From positions 19,077 through 83,076 of the forward strand of contig JABHYO010000150.1 of assembly GCA_018656865.1 (NCBI GenBank): a DNA stretch of 64,000 bases, given 5' to 3'. Position 1 is the stretch's first letter. Each line of letters begins with the position of its first letter. The stretch is from Gammaproteobacteria bacterium. Lineage in GTDB: Bacteria; Pseudomonadota; Gammaproteobacteria; Pseudomonadales; Azotimanducaceae. A model generated the notes under the pieces. That model had not been told where the DNA came from and did not search any database. It worked only from the letters and a program-made list of their open reading frames with translations. The position numbers and the translations under genes were made by a program. Below are positions 19,776-28,657 of the stretch, one piece after another.

Positions 19776-20410
19776 GCCGGTTTGTCAGCAACGACAATGA
19801 TTTGTTTTGCGTAGTCTATGCCAATCGCTCTGAATACCGGGTACAACAGGATGCGACGTAAAAACTTCTTGATCAGCGAGTCATGGTAGAGACGATGAAC
19901 CGACACAACCCGGAACCCCGCCAGTCTCAGCAGGCCCCCCAATTCGTCGTAACAGAACGGAGTCACATGAGTCGCATCTCTTAAGAAAGCTGGTGGGTAG
20001 TAGACGTTCGGTGTGGTTAATACCACCTTGCCGCCAGGCTTTACGTGATCGTACATCTTTTTCACCATTAGCCAGGCGCTGTCGAGACTAAGGTGTTCAA
20101 TCATCTCAAAGGCGCAGACGATATCGTAGCTGTCTTCAACCTCATCGATGTTCGTGAAGTCATGCTCGAAGGTCGAATCGATGTCGCAGGATTTGTAGTT
20201 ATATTCGCCCCAATAGCCTTGCATTTTTTGCCGTAGCGATCGGTCACCGGCACCTACTTCAAGCAGATCGACACCCCTCCGGCCAACCGTTGCCAGCACC
20301 TTGTGATAACGCCGGTCAACCGGTAGCGACCAGATTTTACCGAATTGATCCGCCACAGCCTGACGTTCACGGTACAACTTGTGCCAGTCGATAACCTGGA
20401 GATCCTTCAT
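19772..20410 (-). CDS. Class I SAM-dependent methyltransferase
   Basis: The 212-residue protein has a Rossmann SAM-binding motif I, DLLEVGAGDRSLRQ (about 49-62), a conserved acidic residue at the end of strand 2 (KSCDID), and the post-motif YDIVCAFEMIEHL and VVLTTPN strands. Its substrate is unknown. Between two glycosyltransferase genes in an LPS operon, methylation of a core sugar or of a lipid-linked intermediate is a reasonable inference. It starts 2 bases after the upstream glycosyltransferase and overlaps the next gene by 4. Confidence 0.75.
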   Translation of the reverse strand: MKDLQVIDWHKLYRERQAVADQFGKIWSLPVDRRYHKVLATVGRRGVDLLEVGAGDRSLRQKMQGYWGEYNYKSCDIDSTFEHDFTNIDEVEDSYDIVCAFEMIEHLSLDSAWLMVKKMYDHVKPGGKVVLTTPNVYYPPAFLRDATHVTPFCYDELGGLLRLAGFRVVSVHRLYHDSLIKKFLRRILLYPVFRAIGIDYAKQIIVVADKPA

Positions 20411-20412
20411 GA

Positions 20413-21522
20413 TTAGTCCCCGGTGACGGGCGCCACCTTTTCCACTTGAGGCAGAGTTCTTAAGTTCTGAAGCATGGCCGCGACGGAGAATTCCGCACCC
20501 AGACGTTCATGTGCCTTTGTGCTCAGTTCACTCTGTTCCTGTTTTGACAGCGTCTGCATTTTTTTTAATTTTTCCGCCAGATCCGCGACATCGCCACACC
20601 TGAACATGATACCGGCATCGGTAACAACGCTGGCCGGACCCGGCGCATCAGAACACAGCACCGGCGTCGACGCGGCCATCGCTTCCAGCAGAACCATGCC
20701 AAATGCTTCTTCCCTGGTCGAAGGCAGTACAAAGGAATCGAAAGCCTTCATGTACTTTTTTGCATCCTCTCGACTGCCAGCGAAGATAACCCTATCGGCG
20801 ATCCGCAGCCTTGCTGCCTGCTCCCGCAGCTGCTCTCGCAACTCTCCATCGCCTACTAGCGCCAGGACAGAATTGTCACCAAGCTTTGCAAAAGCATCGA
20901 TTAACAGTGCATGGTTTTTCTTAGGGACAAGTCTGCCGATCGTCCCGTAACAGTATGCGCCGAGAGGTATACCCAGTTGGTGCCGAGCTGAAACCGAATC
21001 GAGAAGCGTTCCGGCCTCAATGGCATGGGGTACCCTGTGTATCCGGTCCGCCAGATGCGGGTGGCTAGTTCTGACCTCATCACAGACCGGGTGGGACACA
21101 CCCAATAGACTGACATTGTCCTTCCAAAACCGGGAAAAGACTGAGCGAGTTTTTCGCTTCAGAAATCCAAACTCATGCATCACACCGAGCACCAGACCAA
21201 TGTCCATTTTCCGGTTGAGTAACATCGAAAGGTAAAAGGGCTTGTACCGGTGGGCGATAACAATGTCAGGCACATCGTTTCCAATAAGGGCTTCGAGCTG
21301 AGCGACTATGCCGAATTTCAGCCCCCGCAGCGCGCCCTTCTCAAGCATCAGGAATTCGACCTCTCCCGGGACTGCGCTCACGATCTGGGGTGATTCGGCA
21401 CCCCTTAGGAAAACGGTCCTGACATCGCAATCGCCAAAGCTGCCTGCGTACTGTCTCGCTACAGTAGCAAAGGGACCTTTGAAGTCATGGCATATCTGCA
21501 GAACACGGGGTTTTCGTTCCAT
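20413..21522 (-). CDS. GT4-family glycosyltransferase
   Basis: The 369-residue GT-B enzyme has an N-terminal acceptor domain (LQICHDFKGPFATVARQYAG) and a C-terminal donor-binding domain with IGRLVPKKNH, ALVGDGELREQL and the EX7E motif in EEAFGMVLLEAMAAS. This is the retaining GT4 pattern shared with WaaG. The sugar it transfers is unknown; an outer-core hexose or N-acetylhexosamine is likely from context. Its ATG overlaps the carbamoyltransferase stop by one base (TGATG). Confidence 0.85.
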   Translation of the reverse strand: MERKPRVLQICHDFKGPFATVARQYAGSFGDCDVRTVFLRGAESPQIVSAVPGEVEFLMLEKGALRGLKFGIVAQLEALIGNDVPDIVIAHRYKPFYLSMLLNRKMDIGLVLGVMHEFGFLKRKTRSVFSRFWKDNVSLLGVSHPVCDEVRTSHPHLADRIHRVPHAIEAGTLLDSVSARHQLGIPLGAYCYGTIGRLVPKKNHALLIDAFAKLGDNSVLALVGDGELREQLREQAARLRIADRVIFAGSREDAKKYMKAFDSFVLPSTREEAFGMVLLEAMAASTPVLCSDAPGPASVVTDAGIMFRCGDVADLAEKLKKMQTLSKQEQSELSTKAHERLGAEFSVAAMLQNLRTLPQVEKVAPVTGD

Positions 21523-23261
21523 CAGCTGCTTGCGCTTTTAGTAACCAGCAGATCCTCCAGCACCAGGTATTCAAGATCAGAACCAAAGAACATGTTCAGC
21601 GCATCAGTTGGTGAACATACCATGGGCTCACCTCTTCTATTCATCGAGGTGTTTAGAACTGCACCGTTACCGTTTAGACGCTCCATTTCCTTTAACAGTG
21701 CATAATATCTCGGATTGGTCGATTCATCGACGATCTGTACACGAGATGTTCCATCTTCGTGAACCACCTCAGGTACCCGGTTTTTCCATTCCTCTGATAC
21801 TTCGAAAGTGATCGTCATGTAAGGCGCCGGGTGATCTGTCTGAATCATGTCAGGTGCGACAGTGTCGAGAATACTCGGGCAAAAAGGTCGCCAACGCTCA
21901 CGAAACTTGATCTGTTCATTGATTTTATCAGCGATACCGGGATAGCTCGGATTCCCCAGGATTGACCGACCGCCCAGCGCCCGGGGGCCAAATTCCATCC
22001 GACCCTGACACCAGGCAACGGGATTGCCGGAAGCAAGCAGCGCAGCCGCCTTTTCGACGATATCGTCGTGACGCGTGAATGCGGGATGATCCGGATGGTC
22101 CTCACAGGCTTGAATACATTCATCATTCGTATATCTGGGACCGAGATAGACGTGCTTCATCGGCTCAGGCGTCACTCCTCTTTTCCAACTGGCATAAGAA
22201 GCAGCACCTACCGCTGTTCCCGCATCACTGGCAGCTGGTTGCACAAACAGTTCCTTTACGTATGGCAGATTGAGTATCTTCTGATTCAGCTTGACGTTCA
22301 GGGCACCACCACCTGAAAACACCAGCTTGCCGGATTCCTCCAAGAATTCCTTCAGATAGGTGTCAATTAGCGCCAATGAGATATTTTCGTACATTTTTTG
22401 CATGGCAGCGGCGTAATGAACATAGGGGTCATCAGCAAAATCACCCTGCCGTCTCGGACCAAGCCAGTCGATGAGTTTTTGCGAAAAATAGTAGCCCTTA
22501 CGTCCCTCTTTGTACCTCCTGAGACCTATGGTATTAACCAGCTCTGTATTGACCTTGATGTCGCGGCCATCGAATTCAACTAGCCGGGACAGGTCGTAAA
22601 GATCGGGGTCACCGTAGGGCGCCATACCCATGACCTTGTATTCGCCGTCAAGCATCTCGAATCCCAGGTATTCCGTAAACGAGGCATAGAGCTGTCCCAG
22701 TGAGTCCGGATCGAAAAACTCCTTTACCTTGTGAATAACGCCGTTTTCACCGTAGCCAAAAAAGGTCGTCGCGTACTCGCCCTTGCCGTCTATCCCGAGA
22801 ATGGCAACCTTGCCGTCAAAACCTGAGAGATGATAAGCGCTGCTGGCATGCGCCATGTGGTGTTCTACGGCATCAAACTCGATATCTTTCCATTCAATAC
22901 CGAGCTCACTGAGCAGGCCCTGGACTTTCTTAACATTCCGGCGGTAGTGACGGTTACCGTTGAATATAGCGTCAATCGAACGTTCCGGCGCGTACCAGTA
23001 TCGTTTCGCGTAGTGCCACCGTGCCTTGCCTAACAAGCTTACCTTGCCATAGGGAAAGGCAACCACATCGACGTCTTTCGGGCGCAGCTTCGCCTCCCGC
23101 AGACAGTACCGTGATGCATGCAGTGGCATATCGTTTTTTGCGTGTTTCTGGCGCGTGAACCTTTCTTCTTCCGCAGCAGCGATCAGTTTGCCATCGACAT
23201 AGATCGCAGCAGAGGGATCATGGGTCAGCGCACCTGACAATCCAAGAACAACGAGTGACAA
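21522..23261 (-). CDS. wapO: Carbamoyltransferase (NodU/CmcH family), probable LPS core
   Basis: NodU/CmcH-family enzymes transfer a carbamoyl group from carbamoyl phosphate to a hydroxyl. In P. aeruginosa the homologue WapO in the same context carbamoylates inner-core heptose. The 579-residue protein shows the N-terminal actin-like fold (LSGALTHDPSAAIYVDGKL), the metal-site EHHMAHASSAY, IDGKGEYAT, a GGGALNVKLNQ block and a C-terminal WCQGRMEFGPRALGGRSIL. The start is TTG at 23261, which gives the usual family N-terminus; no ATG is available nearby. The 34-base gap from the upstream kinase gene is the largest break in this part of the operon. Confidence 0.88.
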   Translation of the reverse strand: MSLVVLGLSGALTHDPSAAIYVDGKLIAAAEEERFTRQKHAKNDMPLHASRYCLREAKLRPKDVDVVAFPYGKVSLLGKARWHYAKRYWYAPERSIDAIFNGNRHYRRNVKKVQGLLSELGIEWKDIEFDAVEHHMAHASSAYHLSGFDGKVAILGIDGKGEYATTFFGYGENGVIHKVKEFFDPDSLGQLYASFTEYLGFEMLDGEYKVMGMAPYGDPDLYDLSRLVEFDGRDIKVNTELVNTIGLRRYKEGRKGYYFSQKLIDWLGPRRQGDFADDPYVHYAAAMQKMYENISLALIDTYLKEFLEESGKLVFSGGGALNVKLNQKILNLPYVKELFVQPAASDAGTAVGAASYASWKRGVTPEPMKHVYLGPRYTNDECIQACEDHPDHPAFTRHDDIVEKAAALLASGNPVAWCQGRMEFGPRALGGRSILGNPSYPGIADKINEQIKFRERWRPFCPSILDTVAPDMIQTDHPAPYMTITFEVSEEWKNRVPEVVHEDGTSRVQIVDESTNPRYYALLKEMERLNGNGAVLNTSMNRRGEPMVCSPTDALNMFFGSDLEYLVLEDLLVTKSASS

Positions 23262-23295
23262 AATACGGGCTCAGGATTACGGAAAGTCGCGTATT

Positions 23296-24723
23296 CTACG
23301 GTGCCTGAAGCAGGTCTGCGAATCTTTTTTCTACTACGGGTGCGGAAGTCCAGTTACGCATGAAGCGTGCCCGGTCTCTAATCCGGGCCTGCTCCTTCAG
23401 TCGATACAAGGAATGCTCGGTCATCGAATCGAGATCGATAATAGCCGCCCCCTCACCTGTAAGGAGAAAATTACTGGCTTTGAGGTCCCCGTGACTCACC
23501 CCAGCCTCCTCAAGCTTTCGCAGAATCTCAACTATCGACCTCATTTCGGCGTCAGGATTACTTTTTTCAGCCAGAGTCGTAGCATCGCATCCCTGTTCAT
23601 ACTCTGTAATGAAGTAGGCCCTGCCTCTGAACGGTCCGAACCTTTCTTCGACGAGGGCAACCGGTTTCAGGGTTTTGATGCCAAGGAACTCGAGCCTGAA
23701 TGTATTCCCCCAGGAGACCCAGGCACGGCTTTTTCTGAACAATCGATTCAGAAGATGGCCGGAACTCTTGATGTTGTATCGTTTGATTGCCAGTGGCCCT
23801 GAAGGACTGTTCACTTTCGCCACCGTCGCGGTATTACCGTTCTTCAACAACTGACCAGATTCAATCGCGCTATCAAGATCGTTGAGCATCGTTTGCATTT
23901 CCGGTGAATCATACCTGCGTTCGCAGACAGTAAACCTCCTGAACCTGGACACACAAGACAATCGCGTACACTCACGAAATGCTTTCTTAACATAGTCGTT
24001 TTTCCTGATGTCGCGCTTCTTTCGAACTTGGCTGAGTAAATTCTCCAAGCGGCTGTCTTTAGGCTGCCAATGCCTTTCCGATTCGTAAACAGGCAGCACC
24101 TTGGACATCAGATTGTCATGCCGGGCATGAAACTGAGCGACAAACAGGGCAAGGTTATCGAGGCTCTTTCCTTCGGACAATTTATCGACTCGCTTCCGGG
24201 AGACATCCCCACCATCGATGGTATAGATACGTCCATTCTGAATGAGGAAATTTTCCGGATGTATGTCGTTCTGTACGACCCCTCCCTCATGAAGTTTAGC
24301 CAGATCGCTGATGACACCCTGCATTATCAAGAGACGCTCTTCTTCAGAACTTTCACGCCAGACATCGATTAGATCCCGCGCACCACCGAGAAATTCAAAG
24401 GCAACAACCTTGCCACCTTCCGCCTCCAGAGTGCCCAGCCACTCTAGTGATGGTGTCAGCACTCCGGCCGCTTCAATGGCCTTAACACCTCTAACTTCCC
24501 GTCTGGTATAACGCCCTGCAAATCTTCCGATGAAGAGTTTCACCAGAATCTGTCTACCGTCTAGTTCGGCAACTGCAGCTATTCGGCGGCGAGGCAATAG
24601 CCTCAGAATCTTCAGCACGCCAATCTGGCACACGGTGCCATCGTCCTTATGCACTGTAAGCTGGAAAGGCTCCCTCAATGACCTGCCAGCCTTGATCAAC
24701 GATTCAGCGTTCAGATTGTTCAT
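23296..24723 (-). CDS. Tandem two-lobe LPS kinase-like protein (WapQ-like)
   Basis: The 475-residue protein contains two protein-kinase-like units of the WaaP/InaA group. The first (about 40-230) has a lysine in ILVKLFIG, a catalytic NDIHPEN, and a metal-site DGGD. The second (about 285-465) has AIKRYN, HGDLKASN and IIDLDSM. Both seem to keep the ATP-site lysine and catalytic acidic residues, so two active sites are possible. A protein of this size and arrangement lies in the same position in the P. aeruginosa core cluster. The substrate is presumably inner-core heptose, by context. Confidence 0.78.
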   Translation of the reverse strand: MNNLNAESLIKAGRSLREPFQLTVHKDDGTVCQIGVLKILRLLPRRRIAAVAELDGRQILVKLFIGRFAGRYTRREVRGVKAIEAAGVLTPSLEWLGTLEAEGGKVVAFEFLGGARDLIDVWRESSEEERLLIMQGVISDLAKLHEGGVVQNDIHPENFLIQNGRIYTIDGGDVSRKRVDKLSEGKSLDNLALFVAQFHARHDNLMSKVLPVYESERHWQPKDSRLENLLSQVRKKRDIRKNDYVKKAFRECTRLSCVSRFRRFTVCERRYDSPEMQTMLNDLDSAIESGQLLKNGNTATVAKVNSPSGPLAIKRYNIKSSGHLLNRLFRKSRAWVSWGNTFRLEFLGIKTLKPVALVEERFGPFRGRAYFITEYEQGCDATTLAEKSNPDAEMRSIVEILRKLEEAGVSHGDLKASNFLLTGEGAAIIDLDSMTEHSLYRLKEQARIRDRARFMRNWTSAPVVEKRFADLLQAP

Positions 24724-24735
24724 AACTTCCTGTTG

Positions 24736-25482
24736 TTATTCACGACCGGAAAAAAAACCTAGTACTTTCCGAATCTCTCCCTTATCTGACCGATCGAGTC
24801 GACATCTGTTTCTATATGCCAGATAAAATCGCAGGCGATCGGTTCTGCTCAACGACCATTTGCCAACCTTGTCGAGGCAGGCCAGGTCCTTAATTCTTCC
24901 TCTGGCGAGAAAAGGACCCGCCATGGTCCTGCCCATCGGGCAGTCGATAATATAAACCCCCGGCTCCCGATCAAGCTCAACCAGAATGTTACGCCATTTC
25001 AGATCATTGTGAACAAAACCGCGCTCATGCATCGTGCGAACCGCCTCAGAAAGCCGACGGATGACCGCTTTCCGCCATTCCCGATCAAGCAAGAACTCAC
25101 TTTCTTCCCTGGCAAGATCAGCAAGATCCCGAGTACCTTTGATCTCCCTGGTAACCAGCGCCCCCCGATAACCGTTCTCATCCTTTTCTTCACCGTAGGC
25201 CTCAACATCTGCTGTCGCGATACCCATTGCTCGAAACAGCAGCAGATTCTCCCATTCCGCCCGAAGCCTGCTCCTGCCTATCCAGCGGCGCAGACCCCGT
25301 CCACGACTGGCGTAACTCTTGACGTAATATGCTGCAGATCCTGCTTCAACACGAACGAGTCTGCTCATCCAGTTGGCGTTAATCTCCTCGCCTTCAGTGT
25401 TAAGGGCATCAGCGAGTGTGGCGAACCGCAACCTCGCATCATCACTGCGCACCGTCCAATGACATCCCACGATACTGTTCAT
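24736..25482 (-). CDS. LPS core kinase, InaA/WapP-like
   Basis: The 248-residue protein has a single kinase-like fold of the lipopolysaccharide kinase (Kdo/WaaP) family: YYVKSYASRGRGLRRW with the ATP-site lysine, the catalytic loop HERGFVHNDLKWRNILV, and the metal-binding VYIIDCPMGR. It probably phosphorylates a core sugar, by analogy to WapP of P. aeruginosa. Its start is ATG at 25482, at the end of a chain of short overlapping frames made by a 20-base tandem repeat. There is no clear Shine-Dalgarno sequence, so translation probably depends on coupling from upstream. Confidence 0.8.
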   Translation of the reverse strand: MNSIVGCHWTVRSDDARLRFATLADALNTEGEEINANWMSRLVRVEAGSAAYYVKSYASRGRGLRRWIGRSRLRAEWENLLLFRAMGIATADVEAYGEEKDENGYRGALVTREIKGTRDLADLAREESEFLLDREWRKAVIRRLSEAVRTMHERGFVHNDLKWRNILVELDREPGVYIIDCPMGRTMAGPFLARGRIKDLACLDKVGKWSLSRTDRLRFYLAYRNRCRLDRSDKGEIRKVLGFFSGRE

Positions 25483-25542
25483 GGCTGTTGATCTGGGCTC
25501 ATGGCTGTTTACCTGGGCTCATGGCTGTTTATCTAGGCTCAT
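25479..25542 (-). other. Three overlapping 7-codon reading frames between waaP and the next kinase
   Basis: Three short frames, 25542-25519, 25522-25499 and 25502-25479, encode MSLDKQP, MSPGKQP and MSPDQQP. Each starts in the ATGA that ends the previous frame. The first starts in the waaP stop, and the last stop overlaps the ATG of the following kinase gene. They arise from the tandem repeat and could act as a reinitiation relay; the peptides themselves may be meaningless. Confidence 0.5.
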
Positions 25543-25550
25543 GGCTGTTC
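25481..25550. repeat. 20-bp tandem repeat, 3.5 copies, at the waaP / kinase junction
   Basis: Units at 25481-25500, 25501-25520 and 25521-25540, plus a half unit at 25541-25550, share ATGGCTGTTtatctgGGCTC with one to three differences each. Read on the gene strand, every unit contains CAGCCATGAGC, so the stop/start tetranucleotide ATGA is repeated four times. The array ends inside the last codons of waaP. Confidence 0.93.
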
Positions 25551-26345
25551 GAGCAACCTGGCAGCGTTACTAGACAACTGATCATGATCCTGAAGGTAGA
25601 GCTTTTCCGCTCTTTTCAGCACACGCTTCCAGAGTCCTTCTCTACCACGCAGCGCAGACCTTAGATCACCATCCGAATAGGTACGCACGAACCGCAACAG
25701 ATCCCGCCGTGTCAGGTTTTTTTCCAAGGCAGAGAATAGGAGACCACCCAGATCCTTCTCCAACCATCGCGCTGGCACCGCCTTTCTCAACTGTGCCCGG
25801 TGAAGATCGATCAGGTGGAGCCCCGGTTCTCCCCGGACCGGGTAATCCATCAGGAAGTGACAAAGGTAGTAGTCCCGATGGTTAATTCCAGCCCCATGCA
25901 TACCACTCGCCATCTGTGCAATCTTTTGAATCAGCCGGCGCTTCAAAACCAGATCTTCAGTCTCAAAATCTTCCAGGCTGATTTTATTTTCGAGAGAGCA
26001 TGTCAGTATCGCCGACCTGCGCTTCGAAGGATCCATGCCCTCCTCACAAAAAAGTGCTGCAGTCATAGTCGGTACACCCGCTCTCTCAAGGTGGCTGATT
26101 GCCAACCATTCGTTTCGAGCACCAAGAACCGGAAGCCGGCCCTGGACGAGGTTTTTGAATATCTCCTTCCAGCCAACCCCATGGTGAATCTTTGCAAAAT
26201 AGTTCCGATCCCCGATCCGTACCTTGATGGTTCGGCGATTCGCAACTTCCCGATAAATTTCCCCGGTAAGATGATCCACCTGATTGAAAAGATCGTTCGG
26301 TGAAAACCTATCGGCCAGTTCGGTGGCTACGTAGTACTGAGTCAC
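25539..26345 (-). CDS. waaP: LPS heptose I kinase WaaP
   Basis: WaaP (RfaP) phosphorylates O4 of heptose I in the inner core, a modification essential for outer-membrane integrity in P. aeruginosa. The protein has 268 residues, the P. aeruginosa length, if started at the GTG at 26345. That GTG overlaps the waaG stop as GTGA. Kinase-like features are YFAKIHHGVGW (ATP-site Lys), GINHRDYYLCHFLM (catalytic loop) and LHLIDLHRAQLR (metal Asp). An in-frame TTG at 26363 would only add a WaaG overlap. The final codons, EQP and stop, lie in a tandem repeat. Confidence 0.94.
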   Translation of the reverse strand: MTQYYVATELADRFSPNDLFNQVDHLTGEIYREVANRRTIKVRIGDRNYFAKIHHGVGWKEIFKNLVQGRLPVLGARNEWLAISHLERAGVPTMTAALFCEEGMDPSKRRSAILTCSLENKISLEDFETEDLVLKRRLIQKIAQMASGMHGAGINHRDYYLCHFLMDYPVRGEPGLHLIDLHRAQLRKAVPARWLEKDLGGLLFSALEKNLTRRDLLRFVRTYSDGDLRSALRGREGLWKRVLKRAEKLYLQDHDQLSSNAARLLEQP

Positions 26346-28657
26346 GCTTCGCCAACCGCGCAAATGTATTCTGCTGCACGAACGGGCATGTCATAGATGT
26401 CTGCGGTCTGCGCAAAACTGATACCGTTGTCAGACCAAGTCTCGCGCTGTGAAGAAGTGATCATTGAATGCAGCATGCCATTGAAGGTCTCCTGCTGAAA
26501 CGGCGACGGGATCAACTCACCAGCCCCCGCCTCCTCAATATAATGTGCATATCCACAAACATCCGTAGCTATCACCGGTAACCCTGCGACAATCGCTTCC
26601 AGCAGAACAGTGCCTGTATTTTCCACATAAGCGGGATGAATCAATAGATCCGCTCCCATCAGGAATCTGGGTATATCGTCGCGTCCTTTGAAGATAGTTA
26701 GACACTCATCGATCCCAAGACGCTTTGCCATACGAACGAAATGGCCGGGCGAGTCCTGACCGATAACAATAAGTCGTGTTTTTCTCTTAAGCTCTTCCGG
26801 CAGACTACTAACAGCAATCAATGTTCTGTCGAGACCCTTGGTAATAAAGCCGGAACCGATCATCAACAGCAGTATCTCGTCACCTTCGATGTCCATCTCC
26901 GCCCTGAAGGTTCGCCGAATCTGCAGACGATCCGGCGGCGCAATTCTGTCCCTCGCTATGCCGGGAGACAACAGATGTACACGGCCTTGCTGCGTTTCAT
27001 AGTATTTCTCAAAGAGTGGCACCTGGACCGGCGAAATCATCAGAATTTCAGTAATGGAGGAACGACCGAAGACTGCCTTTTCGAAGTCTGAAAATAGGTT
27101 ATAGCGCGGCAGCGACCGGTAAAACCTGCTTCGTTGGGTCTGTGCTTTGTCTTCATAACAACTGTCCGCTGCGTAGTAGACATCCAAACCGGGCATCTTG
27201 TTAAAGCCAACCACCCGGTCTACAGGCCAGTGGGACAAATGATCGCTAACCCAATCATTAAACTTTCGGTAACGAGAATGGTTTGTCAGGGACGTGACCG
27301 GTACCGTAATCACCTCGAATTTCGCTGGTATATCACCCTGCCAAAGCAGCGTATAAACACGAATACGATAACCCCGTTTCTGGGTTTCCAGAGCAATCCT
27401 CATGAAATCGCGCTGCAGCCCGCCGTAGGGAAAATACTTAAAAAGACAGAAAGCGATCGTGCCCGTTACGGTTGCCGCCCATTCAATTTGGGCCAACGCA
27501 ACCTTTTCGATCTTCTCCGCCGCGTGCTGATGCAAAGAATAGATGTCCGCCCTTTCCGCAAAAGCTCTACCAATGTCGAACCACTTCTCCCGGTCGTCAT
27601 CGGTGAGCATATTCGCCAACCGCGTGTTCAAGTCCCCCTGCCTGAAAGGCATCCGAACCAGTTCGCCCATTCCCGCTTCCTCTACAAATCGGGCATAACC
27701 ACAGTTTTCTGTCACCAGTACCGGCAGGCCAGCTACCACTGCTTCAAGCAAAACAATCCCAGCTGCCTCGTCAACGGCAGGTAGAATAAGAAGATCCGCA
27801 GCAAACAGAAACCGCGGCACATCATCGCGCCCGGACAATATCGTTACCTGCTTACCGATGCCAAGAACACGGATTAAACGATTGAACGGCGCTGGGTTGT
27901 CTTCACCGACGACAAAAAACCGGATCTGCTTTCGTTGAGCACGGGATAGGGAACGAACTGCGTATAAGGCCCGGCTAAGACCTTTCTTAACGAAACCGGA
28001 ACCCAGCATCAGCAACATTTTTTCGTCGTCTTCCACTCCCAGCTCTGCACGCATGTCAGCCCGAATTTCCATGACACCAGCAGGCGCGATCCTGTCGCGG
28101 GAAATACCCGGCGGCAGAAACTGCATCCGCTCTCTCTGAGTCTGGTAGTACCGGTCAAAAAAAGGTTTCTGAACCTGGGAGATCATCAGGATCTCGGTTT
28201 TGCTGTCCCGCCCAAATACTGCCTTTTCATATTCGGAAAAGTGTCGATAGCGGGGCAACAACCGGTACAACCAACTGCGCTGAGACTGCGCTTTTTCTTC
28301 ATAACAGGAATCTGCCGCATAGTAGACATCCAACCCCGGCATCTTGTTGATACCGATGACTGCATCGACCGGATCCCGGACCAGACGCTGCTGCACCCAG
28401 GCGCTGAATCTTTCATACCGCGTGTGGTTGGTCATGGCCGACACCGGCACCACGTTAACGTCAAACCCGGATGGGATTTCTCCTCGCCACGAGAGTGTAT
28501 AAATCCGGATATCATGCCCCAGGCGCTGGCATTCAAGCGCGATCCGCAGAAAGTCCCGCTGAAGGCCCCCATGAGGGAAATATTTATAGAGGCAGAAGGC
28601 TAGCTTTAGCCTGGTCTTGTGTCCTTGGTGCCAATCTGTAGCTGTAACGCTTGCCAC
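26342..28657 (-). CDS. waaG: Tandem-duplicated, fused LPS glucosyltransferase I (WaaG-WaaG)
   Basis: WaaG adds the first outer-core glucose to heptose II. WaaG proteins are about 375 residues; this frame encodes 771 and contains two complete copies, at about 18-390 and 399-771. Each copy has FKYFP/YKYFP-x-GGLQRDF, NKMPGLDVYYAADSCYE, the donor-site lysine segment (GFVKKG near 224; GFITKG near 607) and an EX7E motif (E297-E305; E679-E687). The copies clearly differ throughout, so this is an old duplication. The start is GTG at 28657, preceded by GGAG and overlapping waaC by 52 bases. Both halves look catalytically competent; they may act on the same or successive acceptors. Confidence 0.9.
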   Translation of the reverse strand: MASVTATDWHQGHKTRLKLAFCLYKYFPHGGLQRDFLRIALECQRLGHDIRIYTLSWRGEIPSGFDVNVVPVSAMTNHTRYERFSAWVQQRLVRDPVDAVIGINKMPGLDVYYAADSCYEEKAQSQRSWLYRLLPRYRHFSEYEKAVFGRDSKTEILMISQVQKPFFDRYYQTQRERMQFLPPGISRDRIAPAGVMEIRADMRAELGVEDDEKMLLMLGSGFVKKGLSRALYAVRSLSRAQRKQIRFFVVGEDNPAPFNRLIRVLGIGKQVTILSGRDDVPRFLFAADLLILPAVDEAAGIVLLEAVVAGLPVLVTENCGYARFVEEAGMGELVRMPFRQGDLNTRLANMLTDDDREKWFDIGRAFAERADIYSLHQHAAEKIEKVALAQIEWAATVTGTIAFCLFKYFPYGGLQRDFMRIALETQKRGYRIRVYTLLWQGDIPAKFEVITVPVTSLTNHSRYRKFNDWVSDHLSHWPVDRVVGFNKMPGLDVYYAADSCYEDKAQTQRSRFYRSLPRYNLFSDFEKAVFGRSSITEILMISPVQVPLFEKYYETQQGRVHLLSPGIARDRIAPPDRLQIRRTFRAEMDIEGDEILLLMIGSGFITKGLDRTLIAVSSLPEELKRKTRLIVIGQDSPGHFVRMAKRLGIDECLTIFKGRDDIPRFLMGADLLIHPAYVENTGTVLLEAIVAGLPVIATDVCGYAHYIEEAGAGELIPSPFQQETFNGMLHSMITSSQRETWSDNGISFAQTADIYDMPVRAAEYICAVGEA

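Noticed and set aside
25479..25550. CRISPR-like or phase-variation repeat in coding sequence
   Set aside because: The units are directly adjacent without spacers, and changing their number does not shift the frame of either neighbouring gene. A coupling role is a better fit.
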